Positions 26,549-35,906 of a DNA stretch of 60,494 bases are shown here, piece by piece; within the stretch, counting starts at the first letter, position 1; every line of letters starts with the position of its first letter. The stretch spans positions 1-60,494 of the forward strand of contig WANQ01000014.1 in the NCBI GenBank assembly GCA_015521735.1, read 5' to 3'. The DNA is from Pyrodictiaceae archaeon. Its GTDB lineage: Archaea; Thermoproteota; Thermoprotei_A; Sulfolobales; WANQ01. The position numbers were made by a program, and so were the translations under genes. The notes under the pieces were generated by a model, which was not told the DNA's origin, made no database searches, and saw nothing but the letters and a program-made list of their open reading frames with translations.

Positions 26549-27205
26549 GTGGGCACAGTGACCTACATACTAGTTGTTGGCGGACCGTGTAGTGGTAAGA
26601 CTACGGTAGTACAGGGTCTTAGGGAGAAGTTGGAGGAGAAAGGATTCTCTGTTTACGTTATTGATGATCAAGCTAGAGAGGTTATACGTGAACAGCAATC
26701 TATTGGTGGTAGACTACTTCCATGGATTGATAGACTGGGGTTTGAATTAGAAGTTGCTAGAAGGCATTATAGGTTATTGCTTGAGGGATTAGAGAAGGGC
26801 TATGACTTCATAATAGAGGATTCGGGTATACCTGCAACATTGGCTTACCTTAGAGTTGATGGTGTAGAGCCTCCACGAGAACTACTTAGACTTGTAGAAG
26901 AAGTTTCAAGGCTTGTAGACATAGTTTTGGCTATGAAGCCTCCAGTAAACTATCAACGTGATAGTGAGCGATGGGAGGACTACGAATACGCTATGAGAAT
27001 ACATGAAGCAATCATGGATGTTCATAGAGAACTCTTACCGGATAGGTTAGTGCAATTAGACTCCTATGATAGAGTTGAGGATAGAGTTAATGAGGCATTA
27101 ACGCTTGTGTTAAGGATTCATAGAATGGTTCGGCAAGGGCGTCTACAATCACAGCCCCCATTGGGGCTCATTAGATTGGTCGGCTCCACACCAGGTAAGA
27201 GATAG
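26549..27205 (+). CDS. P-loop kinase-like ATPase (AAA_28/NadR-like)
   Basis: A 218-residue ATPase with Walker A GGPCSGKTTV near residue 12, a FIIEDSG strand as Walker B, and a Y-rich RDSERWEDYEYA region where such kinases carry a lid. It resembles NadR-type or nucleotide-kinase proteins; its substrate is unknown. CTTATAAG lies about 28 bases before the GTG, which suggests a leaderless mRNA starting at or near this codon. GTG 26558 is an alternative. Confidence 0.65.
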   Translation: MGTVTYILVVGGPCSGKTTVVQGLREKLEEKGFSVYVIDDQAREVIREQQSIGGRLLPWIDRLGFELEVARRHYRLLLEGLEKGYDFIIEDSGIPATLAYLRVDGVEPPRELLRLVEEVSRLVDIVLAMKPPVNYQRDSERWEDYEYAMRIHEAIMDVHRELLPDRLVQLDSYDRVEDRVNEALTLVLRIHRMVRQGRLQSQPPLGLIRLVGSTPGKR

Positions 27206-27264
27206 CATTGTGGTCTCGAATATAAGGGTTTACTTGAGTTAAAAACAATGTGTGTAGGCTAATG

Positions 27265-27780
27265 CTACTTTGATTCTTCTTCCCCGTATCTTCTCTTATA
27301 GCCTATTCTACGTAGGAACTCGTATCTCTCCTTAATGTCTTCGGCTCCTTCTATTCCTAGAGGTGTATAGCCGTCTACTACACCAACTATTGCTCTACCC
27401 TGATTTGTTTCAGCTACAATTACTTGGACAGGATTAGCTGTTGCTACAAGAATAGTTACTACTTCCTGTACATTCTTTAGGGCATTCAATACGTTTATTG
27501 GCCAGGCATTCTTTATGTAGACTACGAATGAGTGTCCTGCACCAATCTTATATGCTGTTTCTGCTGCTAGCTTTCTAAGTTCTTCATCGTTACCGTCATG
27601 TCTTACTAGTCTCTTACCACTTGCTTCACAGAATCCTATACCAAACTTTATGTTGGGAGCACTAGTAATTAGTGCCTCGTATAGGTCTTCAACTGTTTTG
27701 ATGAAGTGGCTTATCCCTATGATAACGTTTGTATCCTTTGGTACAGGGACATCTATTACATGGAATTTTACCTCACTCAT
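27265..27780 (-). CDS. Adenosine-specific kinase-like protein (DUF355)
   Basis: A 171-residue member of PF04008, described as adenosine-specific kinase in archaea. Signs are [55 protein letters not shown] and [23 protein letters not shown] (quoted in separate parts: [11 protein letters not shown] and [10 protein letters not shown]). The frame opens at 27897, but the family starts at this ATG, which has GGTGG upstream and a TATTAAAG box. It is then divergent from the Nudix gene. Confidence 0.8.
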   Translation of the reverse strand: MSEVKFHVIDVPVPKDTNVIIGISHFIKTVEDLYEALITSAPNIKFGIGFCEASGKRLVRHDGNDEELRKLAAETAYKIGAGHSFVVYIKNAWPINVLNALKNVQEVVTILVATANPVQVIVAETNQGRAIVGVVDGYTPLGIEGAEDIKERYEFLRRIGYKRRYGEEESK

Positions 27781-27870
27781 AGCTCTACCACCTTTAATAT
27801 TTCTAGATAATCTATTACTAGCATTAGGGACTAAAACTATAACGTACATGGAAGTTGGGGGTTGCATGTA

Positions 27871-28341
27871 ATGGTGTCTAGAATGTATCCTAGTCACCCC
27901 TTAGTAGGTGTTGGTGCTGTCGTACTAGTTGACGACAACATACTACTTGTTAAGAGGGCAGTTCCACCAGGTAAGGGTAAGTGGAGTATTCCAGGTGGAC
28001 TAGTAGAGGTTGGTGAGAAACTAGGAGATGCTGTTCTAAGAGAGCTGTATGAGGAGACGGGGGTTACTGGTAGTGTTGTTGGATTAGTAGATGTGTTTGA
28101 GTACATAGAGTTAGATAGTAACGGTAATGTTAAGTACCATTACATTCTACTCGACTTCTTAGTTAAGCCTAATAGTATGAATGTTAGAGCATCAAGTGAT
28201 GTACTAGATGCAGGATTCTATAGCATAGACTACGCTTTAAGAGAGCTAGAGTTAACTAAGACTACTAGGAGACTACTGGAGAAGATTAAAAAGCATGGTG
28301 TTAGAGTTGTAAGCTACTTTGACATATTAGGCCGTGACTAG
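27871..28341 (+). CDS. Nudix hydrolase
   Basis: Hydrolyses a nucleoside diphosphate linked to another group, most likely ADP-ribose or a similar cofactor. The Nudix box is complete: [13 protein letters not shown] then [10 protein letters not shown], matching Gx5Ex7REUxEExGU. Length 156 is typical of archaeal ADP-ribose pyrophosphatase-like proteins. ATG 27871 has GGGG about 8 bases upstream; TTG 27862 is an alternative. Confidence 0.85.
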   Translation: MVSRMYPSHPLVGVGAVVLVDDNILLVKRAVPPGKGKWSIPGGLVEVGEKLGDAVLRELYEETGVTGSVVGLVDVFEYIELDSNGNVKYHYILLDFLVKPNSMNVRASSDVLDAGFYSIDYALRELELTKTTRRLLEKIKKHGVRVVSYFDILGRD

Positions 28342-28408
28342 AGAGTATAGCCTAATTTTTACTACTTAGTAGTGCTATGTGTTTTTAGTACCGGATAGCC
28401 ATGATGAC

Positions 28409-29347
28409 CTAGTAGGTTCTCCTCTTCATGTGGTGTATTAGTCCTCTTACTAGTTTGGATAATCTCTTAGGCTTTGTAGTATATAGTACTTGTACTGGCA
28501 ATCTGTTATGATAAGTGTTCTTGGCTATTAAATCTACTAGTAGGTTAATTGTTGATGGTATGCTTATTTTCAATGGGTATTCTTTCTCGGTGTAGGTGTT
28601 TGGTGTATTTATGCCTTTGAGTATGTTGTAGAATATGTTTAGGTAGAGTATTGTGGCTTTTAATGGTTCATCGCTTAAGCTTCTTATGATGTCTATTATT
28701 TTCTTTAAACCCTGATTCTTTAACACCATGTATGTGTAGTAGAAGTCAGCTAAGGTATACATTTGCTCCTTGATTAGGGCATGCCTAGCAGTTACTATGA
28801 AGTCGTATTCTGGTTTAAGCATGTATACTTCTAGTCCCCCGAATACTCCTTTAACAATGTGTTTTCTAAGCACTTTCTTACTAAAGTATATTATTCTTGA
28901 AACAGCAACCTCTCTGTACAAGTCTATGTTCACGTTCTTAGAGGCTATGGTTATTGATTCTGGTCCTACACCTATAACCTTGTATCCATGGCTTCTTAGA
29001 ATTCTATAGGCTTTAGCTATGTCACCTAGTACTAGTATGTCTAGGTCAACTGTTACTGTAGGATAGGGTTTCACGGTCTTAAATAATGCATGTTCTACTC
29101 CACCTTGCTCTAGTACTAGTGATACTCTATGTGCTTCACCTACTATTTCCTCCCATAGAAGGCTTAGTCTCTCATACTCCCTAGCGAGTTCGCCCTTTAT
29201 GTCTATACCGCACTCAGCTATCCTGTATAGTAGAGTGTAGGCTAGCTTATTACGTGAAGCATAAGTGTAGAGGTCTTCTATTCTATGTTTGCTTGGCTCT
29301 AAGCAGTATAGTAGTAGTTTTATTAAGCTAGTCGTGGGTGAGGTCAA
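28409..29347 (-). CDS. Nucleotidyltransferase family protein (NTP_transf_5-like)
   Basis: A 312-residue protein resembling the uncharacterised nucleotidyltransferases of polysaccharide clusters. The core is ALFKTVKPYPTVTVDLDILV (residues 87-106) with DLD as the metal site, and KNVNIDLYRE gives a third acidic residue. The GS motif is not seen. It overlaps the end of the thymidylate-kinase-like gene by 20 bases, so the two are probably coupled and belong to the sugar cluster. Confidence 0.65.
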   Translation of the reverse strand: MTSPTTSLIKLLLYCLEPSKHRIEDLYTYASRNKLAYTLLYRIAECGIDIKGELAREYERLSLLWEEIVGEAHRVSLVLEQGGVEHALFKTVKPYPTVTVDLDILVLGDIAKAYRILRSHGYKVIGVGPESITIASKNVNIDLYREVAVSRIIYFSKKVLRKHIVKGVFGGLEVYMLKPEYDFIVTARHALIKEQMYTLADFYYTYMVLKNQGLKKIIDIIRSLSDEPLKATILYLNIFYNILKGINTPNTYTEKEYPLKISIPSTINLLVDLIAKNTYHNRLPVQVLYTTKPKRLSKLVRGLIHHMKRRTY

Positions 29348-30053
29348 CTATTCTTAGCACCTCTTCAACAGTTTTTTCTACGGTTTTATTCGTTAACACT
29401 ATAGGAGCCTTACTCATTCTAGCTAGTACTTTATACAAAGCCTTCTGTGCTAGCAGTTCACTTAACGTGTATTCTACATTTCTTCTCCTCTCCAATACAG
29501 TCTTCAACGGTGCATCAAGTACTATGGTTTTAGTCTTAGCTGAGTACGAGTACAGTACTCTGCCTATAATGGACTTTGCAAACCATAGAGGCCTTGCAAT
29601 CCTAATACCTACTACGACTAGGAAGTCATACAAGTACCTATCAAGTACTACGGTGTATCCTAGAAGCCTGTATACACTAATAATTACTAGCCATGGAGTT
29701 ATGGATAAAACTTCTATGAACACCCATATCCTGCCAAGCCTTCTTATTACTGGGTTTGAGAAGTGTTCTACGACGAGGTTGTTCGGGTTTACTATTTGCT
29801 CACTAACACCTATCTTCTTTAAGAACACGTATAGGATGTAGGCTAGGGTGTGTAGGCTTTTAACCCATACGGTTCTTACTCTTAAACCCTTACGCATAAT
29901 GTGGTATGCTAGTATCTTAGAGTAGAGGGTTTTACCTACACCGTCAATTCCAGAGAAAGCTATGGCCTTACCCTTCACGGAGCATCTACTCTTCACACCG
30001 TGTTCTCCGTTGACAGTAGGATTTAACACTATCTCGTCTTCTAAATACTTCAA
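29328..30053 (-). CDS. Thymidylate-kinase-like P-loop protein
   Basis: A 241-residue P-loop kinase with Walker A SGIDGVGKTLYSK near residue 34 and a DRYLYD motif (DR-Y/H/F) near 140, as in thymidylate kinases. The family also occurs in glycan clusters with nucleotidyltransferases and may phosphorylate a lipid or sugar. The N-terminal 25 residues are extra. It runs divergently from the GT2 gene at 30075 and is coupled to the downstream nucleotidyltransferase. Confidence 0.72.
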   Translation of the reverse strand: MKYLEDEIVLNPTVNGEHGVKSRCSVKGKAIAFSGIDGVGKTLYSKILAYHIMRKGLRVRTVWVKSLHTLAYILYVFLKKIGVSEQIVNPNNLVVEHFSNPVIRRLGRIWVFIEVLSITPWLVIISVYRLLGYTVVLDRYLYDFLVVVGIRIARPLWFAKSIIGRVLYSYSAKTKTIVLDAPLKTVLERRRNVEYTLSELLAQKALYKVLARMSKAPIVLTNKTVEKTVEEVLRIVDLTHD

Positions 30054-30074
30054 CAGTTAAGAGAGGTCTACGTA

Positions 30075-30719
30075 TTGGTTGAGATATCAGTTGTTACTGC
30101 TACTTGGTGTGAGCGTGAGAATATACCATTACTTGTTGAGAGGATTAGACGTAGCTTAAGGGAGTTTAGGCATGAGATAATAGTTGTAGACGACAATAGC
30201 CCTGATGGAACGTGGAGGGTAGCATTAGATTATGCTGATAAGGTTATAGTTAACGAGGAAAGACTTGGGCAAACACTTAGTCTTGCTAAGGGCATTGCTG
30301 CTTCTAGAGGTGAATTCATTGTCACCATAGATGCTGACTTAGAGAATCCTCCAGAACTAATACCAAGGCTTATAGAAATGCTTGATTACTACGACCTAGT
30401 CGTTGCATCTAGGTCTAAGCTACCAAGGATTACAGAGATTTTAGCCTCAAAAACTATTGGTAGGATACTAGGGGTCTACGACGTATACTCTAATTTTAAG
30501 GCATTGAAATCTAAGTATAAGGAGGTTATAGCCCACGTTAAATGTGGTGAAACATTTGGTGCTGAATTCATAGTAAACGCCTACAAGAGTAATTTAAGGA
30601 TAGGAGAACTAGTATACGAGCCACCACCACGTAGAAGTAATCCTAGAATAGGTGGAGCCATTAGAGCTAATGCAAGGATAATTCTAGCAACAATTAGGTT
30701 AACCCTATGCCTAGCATGA
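30075..30719 (+). CDS. Short GT2 glycosyltransferase (DPM1-like)
   Basis: A 214-residue soluble GT-A enzyme with ISVVTATWCERENIP, VVDDNSPDGTW, and the DxD site VTIDADLENPP, followed by VYSNFKALKSKYKEV. It resembles single-domain dolichyl-phosphate mannose synthase. TTG start with GAGAGGT upstream. It belongs to the glycan cluster and is divergent from the kinase-like gene. Confidence 0.82.
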   Translation: MVEISVVTATWCERENIPLLVERIRRSLREFRHEIIVVDDNSPDGTWRVALDYADKVIVNEERLGQTLSLAKGIAASRGEFIVTIDADLENPPELIPRLIEMLDYYDLVVASRSKLPRITEILASKTIGRILGVYDVYSNFKALKSKYKEVIAHVKCGETFGAEFIVNAYKSNLRIGELVYEPPPRRSNPRIGGAIRANARIILATIRLTLCLA

Positions 30720-30786
30720 AATACAGAGTGGGCTGGAAGAAAACATATATGTGGGGATGAACTATGTCTTATAGGGGGATAGTCTC

Positions 30787-31071
30787 TTGAATAGCGTTGT
30801 AGGAGAGTTTATTGAGGAGAAAATAGTTGATGGTAAAGGTAGGCTTTATCTCTCATCAAAGCTTAGGGGTAGAAGAATATATGTTGCTAGGAGAGGAGAT
30901 CTAATAGTACTTTCAACTAGTCGTAGTAGCCTAGTAGAAGCGTTGAGAAAGCTTGGTGGAAGCATCTTGGACGAGTACTTGGGATTACTGGAATTCCTAG
31001 GTGAGCCTAAGCCTAAGGAGGTAGAAGAGGCTAGTAGGAAGAGAATATGGAGAAAGCTAAGAGGGTACTAG
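30787..31071 (+). CDS. VapB-type antitoxin (AbrB-like)
   Basis: A 94-residue protein whose N-terminus (EFIEEKIVDGKGRLYLSSKLRG) looks like an AbrB/SpoVT swapped-hairpin DNA-binding domain; the text is quoted only to show the GKGRLYL core. It precedes a PIN-domain toxin and overlaps it by 25 bases. TTG start behind GGGGGATAG. It would bind both operator DNA and the toxin. Confidence 0.7.
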   Translation: MNSVVGEFIEEKIVDGKGRLYLSSKLRGRRIYVARRGDLIVLSTSRSSLVEALRKLGGSILDEYLGLLEFLGEPKPKEVEEASRKRIWRKLRGY

Positions 31072-31469
31072 TAGACACCAACATACTTGTATCTAAGAAG
31101 ATAGTACAGCTTAAACTCCTTGAAAGAGAACTATACGTTACACCAGTCATCATATTAGAGTACCTTAACTGGGCGTTGGAATCATATAATGAGATGATGT
31201 CTAGGAGAGAATATGAGAGAGCTAAAGGCTACATGAGGCTAATAGAACTATTCCCACACCTACTAGACGAGTTAGGCATAAGCGTTATAGGCCAAGAACT
31301 CTCCTTAGAGGACTTGGCTAGAGCAATAAGATTAGTAGTTGAGAGGAACGTTGATCCAGGCGACGCTTTGAATGCTGTAACAGCTTCCAAGCTTAGCTTA
31401 GGAGTTGTAACTGGTGATAGGGATTGGCTTAGACTAGAAGACTATGTAGAAGAAGTTATACTCATATAA
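31047..31469 (+). CDS. PIN-domain toxin, VapC family
   Basis: A 140-residue RNase-like toxin. Acidic PIN residues are all present: VDTNILVS (D10), E in VIILEYLNW, DPGDALNAVTA and VTGDRDW. With the overlapping antitoxin upstream it forms an apparently intact VapBC pair, unlike the broken ones in the right-hand island. Confidence 0.85.
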   Translation: MEKAKRVLVDTNILVSKKIVQLKLLERELYVTPVIILEYLNWALESYNEMMSRREYERAKGYMRLIELFPHLLDELGISVIGQELSLEDLARAIRLVVERNVDPGDALNAVTASKLSLGVVTGDRDWLRLEDYVEEVILI

Positions 31470-31544
31470 GCTTAGACGGTAAGACTTTCTAATCCCCCAA
31501 GAACATTATTCAAGCCTAGAGTAAAACGCTTCTCCACGAGGCGT

Positions 31545-32714
31545 ATGGCTTTGATAAATCATAGCTTCCAGTACCTGATTCCAACTAAGATATACTTTGG
31601 TAGAGGACTACTAGGTAGGATTGGAGAACTAGCAAGAAAACATGTTGGTGGAAACAAGGCTTTGATAGTAACAACTGCTGGAGGCTCTATGAAAAAGTAC
31701 GGCTACCTTGACAAGGTTACAAGTAGTTTAAGAGAACACGGATACGAGTACGTAGTATTCGCTAGAGTATCAACTAATCCAACCATAGATGTTGTAGAAG
31801 AAGGTGTAAGAGTCTTTGGAGATAATTCATGCGACCTAATAATAGGCTTAGGTGGTGGAAGCGCTATAGACGTAGCTAAAGCAATATCACTAGCATATGC
31901 CTCAAACACTAGTGTTAAAGACCTAGTACACGGTAAGGTTAAGCCCAAACTAGCAGTACCATTAATAGCTGTACCAACAACTCATGGAACAGGTACTGAA
32001 GTAGACAAGTACGCAGTAATAACTGATCCAGAAGCAAAGCTTAAAGCAGGAATAGTATCCCCCAAAGCATACCCAGTACTATCAATACTTGACCCAGAAA
32101 CAACCATAACACTACCCAAGAAGCTATCAGCTGGTACAACAATGGATGCATTCATACACTCACTTGAATCTATGGTATCCTATTCCTCAAACATAATGAC
32201 CGCTATGTATGCTTCAAAATCCATAGAAACCATAGTAGAATACGCTCCAAAGCTAATGAGTAATTTAAGAGACATAGAGTCTAGGACAATGCTGTTATGG
32301 GCTAGCATGCTAGCAGGCATAGCAATAGACTTGTCAAGAACAGGTATACTACATGCACTAGAACACGCTGTAAGCGCATACCACCCAGAAGTACACCATG
32401 GAGTAGGACTAGCCGTCTTACTCAAGGGCTGGGTTAAACACATACTACCACTCATAGAAGAAGACAAGCTCAACCTACTAGCAAGAGCACTAGGAGTAAA
32501 GCCTAGAATAAGCGAGGTAGCCGAGAAAATACTATGGTTAAGGAAGGTTCTAGAACTAGAGTTAGGGCTAAGAGACCTAGGAGTAAGCAGAAGCGAGTTG
32601 AAAACACTAGTAGACAACGCCTACAAATACCTAAGCGTACTAGCAGAAAACACACCCGGTAAACCAGGCAAAGACATAGCACTAAAAATACTCGAAGAAT
32701 CCTACGAGCCATAG
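31545..32714 (+). CDS. Iron-containing alcohol dehydrogenase
   Basis: NAD(P)-dependent dehydrogenase of family III. GLGGGSAIDVAKAIS binds cofactor. Metal ligands are seen as TTMDAFIHSLE (Asp and His), HALEHAVSA and VHHGVGLA. Length 389 is normal. ATG start with GAGGCG upstream. The substrate is likely a primary alcohol or aldehyde of fermentation, but cannot be fixed. Confidence 0.88.
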   Translation: MALINHSFQYLIPTKIYFGRGLLGRIGELARKHVGGNKALIVTTAGGSMKKYGYLDKVTSSLREHGYEYVVFARVSTNPTIDVVEEGVRVFGDNSCDLIIGLGGGSAIDVAKAISLAYASNTSVKDLVHGKVKPKLAVPLIAVPTTHGTGTEVDKYAVITDPEAKLKAGIVSPKAYPVLSILDPETTITLPKKLSAGTTMDAFIHSLESMVSYSSNIMTAMYASKSIETIVEYAPKLMSNLRDIESRTMLLWASMLAGIAIDLSRTGILHALEHAVSAYHPEVHHGVGLAVLLKGWVKHILPLIEEDKLNLLARALGVKPRISEVAEKILWLRKVLELELGLRDLGVSRSELKTLVDNAYKYLSVLAENTPGKPGKDIALKILEESYEP

Positions 32715-32780
32715 GACCACTAACCGCAACCCCTTTTAACCCATAGAATAACTCTTCCTAAACCAAGAAAACCCTAAACC

Positions 32781-32807
32781 ACACCATACCAGCTAGCCTG
32801 GTGGTGT
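32781..32807 (+). promoter_or_regulatory. Hairpin covering the ThrRS ribosome binding site
   Basis: The leader of the ThrRS gene folds as ACACCA-TA-CCAG, loop CTAGC, then CTGG-TGGTGT: ten base pairs with a two-base bulge. The GGTGG that should bind 16S rRNA is in the 3' arm, and the TTG start is 10 bases further on. Closing the hairpin would block translation, as in autoregulated synthetase genes. Control by ThrRS or tRNA is inference. Confidence 0.5.
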
Positions 32808-32816
32808 ACTAGCCCC

Positions 32817-34664
32817 TTGCGCATACTCCTAATACATGCAGAGAAGTTCTGGTTCAAAGCACGTGAAAAAGCAATAAAAAACGCTGAACCACTAGAAGAA
32901 GCAGTAGGCGAAGCATCACTAGAGAACACCCTAGTAGCATTCATAACCGTAGAGTCAAGAGATGAAGAAAACATAGAAGACTCGGCATCAAAAGCAGTAG
33001 ACGCAATAGAAGACGTATACCATAGGGTTAAAGCAGAATCAATAGTCATATACCCCTACGCACACCTATCACCAGATCTAGCTTCACCTGGAAAAGCCCT
33101 AGAAGCACTAAGACTAGTAGAGAAGAAGCTAAAGGAGAAGGGATACAGGGTTACAAGAGCACCCTTCGGATGGTATAAGGCATTCGAGATAAAATGCTAT
33201 GGACACCCCCTAGCAGAGCTCTCCAGGGAAGTAAAACCAGTTAAAGCCGAAAGGAAAATAGTAGAAAAGAAGTACTACATACTAACACCTGAAGGAAAAC
33301 TATACAAGCCAGAAGAATACGTTTACCGGGAAGGCGAAGAAGAATTCAAAGCACTAGTAGAGAAAGAAGCATTAAAGAAAGAACTACCAGGTGGCGAGAA
33401 ACCAAGAGTAGTAGACTACTGCCGTAAATTCGGGTTTGAATGGGAACCACTCTCAGACATAGGCCACATGAGATACGGTCCCCACGCAACAATAATGGTT
33501 GAACTAGTAGGAGACTACTCATGGCAAATAGCACGTGAACTAGGATTCCCAGTATTCAAGGTACTAGGAACAAACACATTCAATCTAGCACACCCAGCTG
33601 TAAGCAAACACGCTGAATTATTCGGTGAGAGACTATACGAGGTAAGAGTAGAAGGTGGAAGATACATCCTAAGATACGCAGCATGCTTCCAGCAATTCTC
33701 AATACTAAGCAACTGGCCACTAAGCTACCGCAACCTACCACTAGGCATGCTCGAAATAGCTGATAGCTACAGACTAGAACAGAGAGGTGAAACACTACTA
33801 TGCTTCCGCCTAAGAAGATTCTACATGCCAGACCTACACATACTAACAAGAAACCTAGAAGAAGCAATGGAGGTAGCCAAGAAGATACAGGAAAAAATAA
33901 TAGAAGAGGGGAGAAAAGCAGGATTCAACTACTGGGCAATATACAACGTAACCGAAGACTTCCTACAACAACACAAAGACTACATAGTAGAACTAGTTAG
34001 AAGAGAAGGAAAACCAGTACTAGTAACAGTAGTCCCAGCAGGAATATACTACTGGGTAATAAACGTAGAATACACCATACTAGACGAGCTAATGAGACCT
34101 AGAGAAATAGCAACATTCCAAATAGACATAGGAAACGCTAAGAGATTCAACATAACATACGTTGACGAAAACAACCAAAAACAACACCCAGTAATAATAC
34201 ACACAGCAATCCTAGGATCAATAGAAAGATACATCTACGGCATACTAGCAAACGCAGCAAAAATGGAGAAACAAGGAAAAACACCCTACATACCAACATG
34301 GCTAAGCCCAATACAGGTAAGAATAATACCGTTAACCAAGAACCAACTAGAATACGCACTACAAATAGCATACAAGCTACTAGAACACGGAATAAGAGTA
34401 GACGTAGACGACAGATGGGAAAGCCTAGGCAAACGCATACGCGAAGCAGGTAGAGAATGGATACCATACATAGTAGTCATAGGCGAAAGAGAAGAGAAAA
34501 CAAATACAGTAAACGTTAGAATAAGGAGAACAAACGACCAGAAAGCAATGACCCTAGAAGAATTCATAGAGCTACTAGAAGAAGAGTTGAAAGGATACCC
34601 AAAGAGACCACAAACACTACCACTAAGAGTAAGCCAGAGACCACCAATACCATACCTAATGTAG
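32817..34664 (+). CDS. thrS: Threonyl-tRNA synthetase, archaeal type with editing domain
   Basis: Attaches threonine to tRNA-Thr. Residues 1-140 form the archaeal DTD-like editing domain (MRILLIHAEKFWFK, RAPFGWYKAFEIKCYGHPL) that removes mischarged serine. The class II core follows, with MRYGPHATIM, HPAVSKHAELFGERLYE and RYAACFQQFS, then the anticodon domain (PIQVRIIP, VDVDDRWESLGKRIREA). At 615 residues it is full length; some Crenarchaea split editing and catalysis between two proteins, which is not the case here. TTG start. Confidence 0.93.
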   Translation: MRILLIHAEKFWFKAREKAIKNAEPLEEAVGEASLENTLVAFITVESRDEENIEDSASKAVDAIEDVYHRVKAESIVIYPYAHLSPDLASPGKALEALRLVEKKLKEKGYRVTRAPFGWYKAFEIKCYGHPLAELSREVKPVKAERKIVEKKYYILTPEGKLYKPEEYVYREGEEEFKALVEKEALKKELPGGEKPRVVDYCRKFGFEWEPLSDIGHMRYGPHATIMVELVGDYSWQIARELGFPVFKVLGTNTFNLAHPAVSKHAELFGERLYEVRVEGGRYILRYAACFQQFSILSNWPLSYRNLPLGMLEIADSYRLEQRGETLLCFRLRRFYMPDLHILTRNLEEAMEVAKKIQEKIIEEGRKAGFNYWAIYNVTEDFLQQHKDYIVELVRREGKPVLVTVVPAGIYYWVINVEYTILDELMRPREIATFQIDIGNAKRFNITYVDENNQKQHPVIIHTAILGSIERYIYGILANAAKMEKQGKTPYIPTWLSPIQVRIIPLTKNQLEYALQIAYKLLEHGIRVDVDDRWESLGKRIREAGREWIPYIVVIGEREEKTNTVNVRIRRTNDQKAMTLEEFIELLEEELKGYPKRPQTLPLRVSQRPPIPYLM

Positions 34665-34721
34665 CTTTAACACCGTTTATTACCCTTAAACACACAGTAA
34701 ACCAAGTAGGGATAAACTTAA

Positions 34722-34976
34722 ATGAAAGTCAAGGTCAAGTACTTTTCACTCCTAAGAGACTACACACGTAGAATTGAAGAAGAAGTAGAACTACCCGACA
34801 ACGCAAGACTAGAAGACCTACTAGACAAAATAGCCGAGAAATACCCTGAACTAAAAACACTAAGCGATGACGGAGTACCAGCAATACCACTAGTAAACGG
34901 CAAATACGTAGACCCCAAATACAAGCTAAAAAACGGAGACGAAGTAGCACTAATGCCACCAGCAAGTGGTGGATAA
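34722..34976 (+). CDS. moaD: MoaD-family small sulfur carrier
   Basis: An 84-residue ubiquitin-like protein ending in Gly-Gly (MPPASGG), the carboxyl end that becomes a thiocarboxylate and gives sulfur to molybdopterin. VKVKYFSLLRDYTRR is a typical first half. It is followed after three bases by MoaE, its partner subunit. Confidence 0.88.
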   Translation: MKVKVKYFSLLRDYTRRIEEEVELPDNARLEDLLDKIAEKYPELKTLSDDGVPAIPLVNGKYVDPKYKLKNGDEVALMPPASGG

Positions 34977-34979
34977 GCC

Positions 34980-35435
34980 TTGGCGAAAGCAAAAATCATA
35001 GAAAACACCATAGACCTAAACAAAGAACTAGCAGAAATAGCCTCCAAGACAACACACATGGGCGGAGGAGCAATAGTACTATTCATGGGCTACGTCAAAG
35101 GCAGGGTAAACGGCAACAAAGTATACGAACTAGACTACGAAGCATACGAACCATACGCAACAAAAACACTAGAAGAAATAGCTAGAAAAGCAGAAGAAGA
35201 CAAAGAAGTACTAGAAGTAAGAGTATACCATAGAATAGGAAACCTAAAACCAGGAGAACCAACCATATACATAATAGTATCAGCTAAGACAAGAAAAAAA
35301 GCATTCAAGGTAGCAGAAGAAGTACTAGAACAAGTAAAACACAAAACACCAATATTTAAGCTAGAGAAGAGAAGCAATGGAGAATACTGGGTAATAGGAG
35401 ATGGCAGAAGAATACCACGTAAAACCCAAGCATAA
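34980..35435 (+). CDS. moaE: Molybdopterin synthase catalytic subunit MoaE
   Basis: Large subunit of molybdopterin synthase, adding two sulfurs to precursor Z for the molybdenum or tungsten cofactor. Motifs are GAIVLFMGYVKGRVNG, LDYEAYEPYA, VYHRIGNLKPGEP and the active-site lysine region VKHKTPIFKLEK. Length 151 is normal. TTG start. Forms an operon with moaD. Confidence 0.9.
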   Translation: MAKAKIIENTIDLNKELAEIASKTTHMGGGAIVLFMGYVKGRVNGNKVYELDYEAYEPYATKTLEEIARKAEEDKEVLEVRVYHRIGNLKPGEPTIYIIVSAKTRKKAFKVAEEVLEQVKHKTPIFKLEKRSNGEYWVIGDGRRIPRKTQA

Positions 35436-35528
35436 ACCACCACAACGGTATTACCCGGGTATTCCCGTGTCCCCGAACTTTTACACAAAGCCCAATGCAA
35501 ACACTGGTTACTGGAGGTGTAGTAGCAT

Positions 35529-35780
35529 ATGGGATTAGAGAACCTCTACACAGTACTAGACTGGTTCGGTAGCCTAGGAGCAAAGCTAGGGCTAAGTGGA
35601 ACCGGCGTAATACTAGTAGCTGCTGGAATAACAATACTAATCATCCTAGGACTAGGACTACTAATATGGTTCGGAGCAAAAATCGCCAAGAACATAGTAT
35701 ACCTCACACCAAAACAGTTCCTAGGATTCCTAGCATTCCTAGGACTAATACTAGTCTTCATAGGACTAATAGCACCCTAA
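35529..35780 (+). CDS. Small membrane protein with two helices
   Basis: An 83-residue protein with two strong hydrophobic helices (residues 24-50 and 62-82) and a short loop KNIVYLTPKQF between. It is not recognised. ATG start with GGAGGTG 12 bases upstream, so translation is likely strong. It lies between moaE and sir2 on the same strand. Confidence 0.65.
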   Translation: MGLENLYTVLDWFGSLGAKLGLSGTGVILVAAGITILIILGLGLLIWFGAKIAKNIVYLTPKQFLGFLAFLGLILVFIGLIAP

Positions 35781-35906
35781 CACCAAGAAAAACATTTTTA
35801 AAGTTAATAAAAGAGTTTTAACCTCAGCCTTCTTTTACCTAACAAGAAGAAAGAGAAAAACACACCTTCTCAGCAAGCCAACACCACACAATACAAGGTG
35901 TAGGTA

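Noticed and set aside
33580-34467. Several Leu/Val/Cys-rich minus-strand frames opposite ThrRS
   Set aside because: Composition artefacts caused by the A/C-rich coding strand of ThrRS, whose protein is unmistakable.
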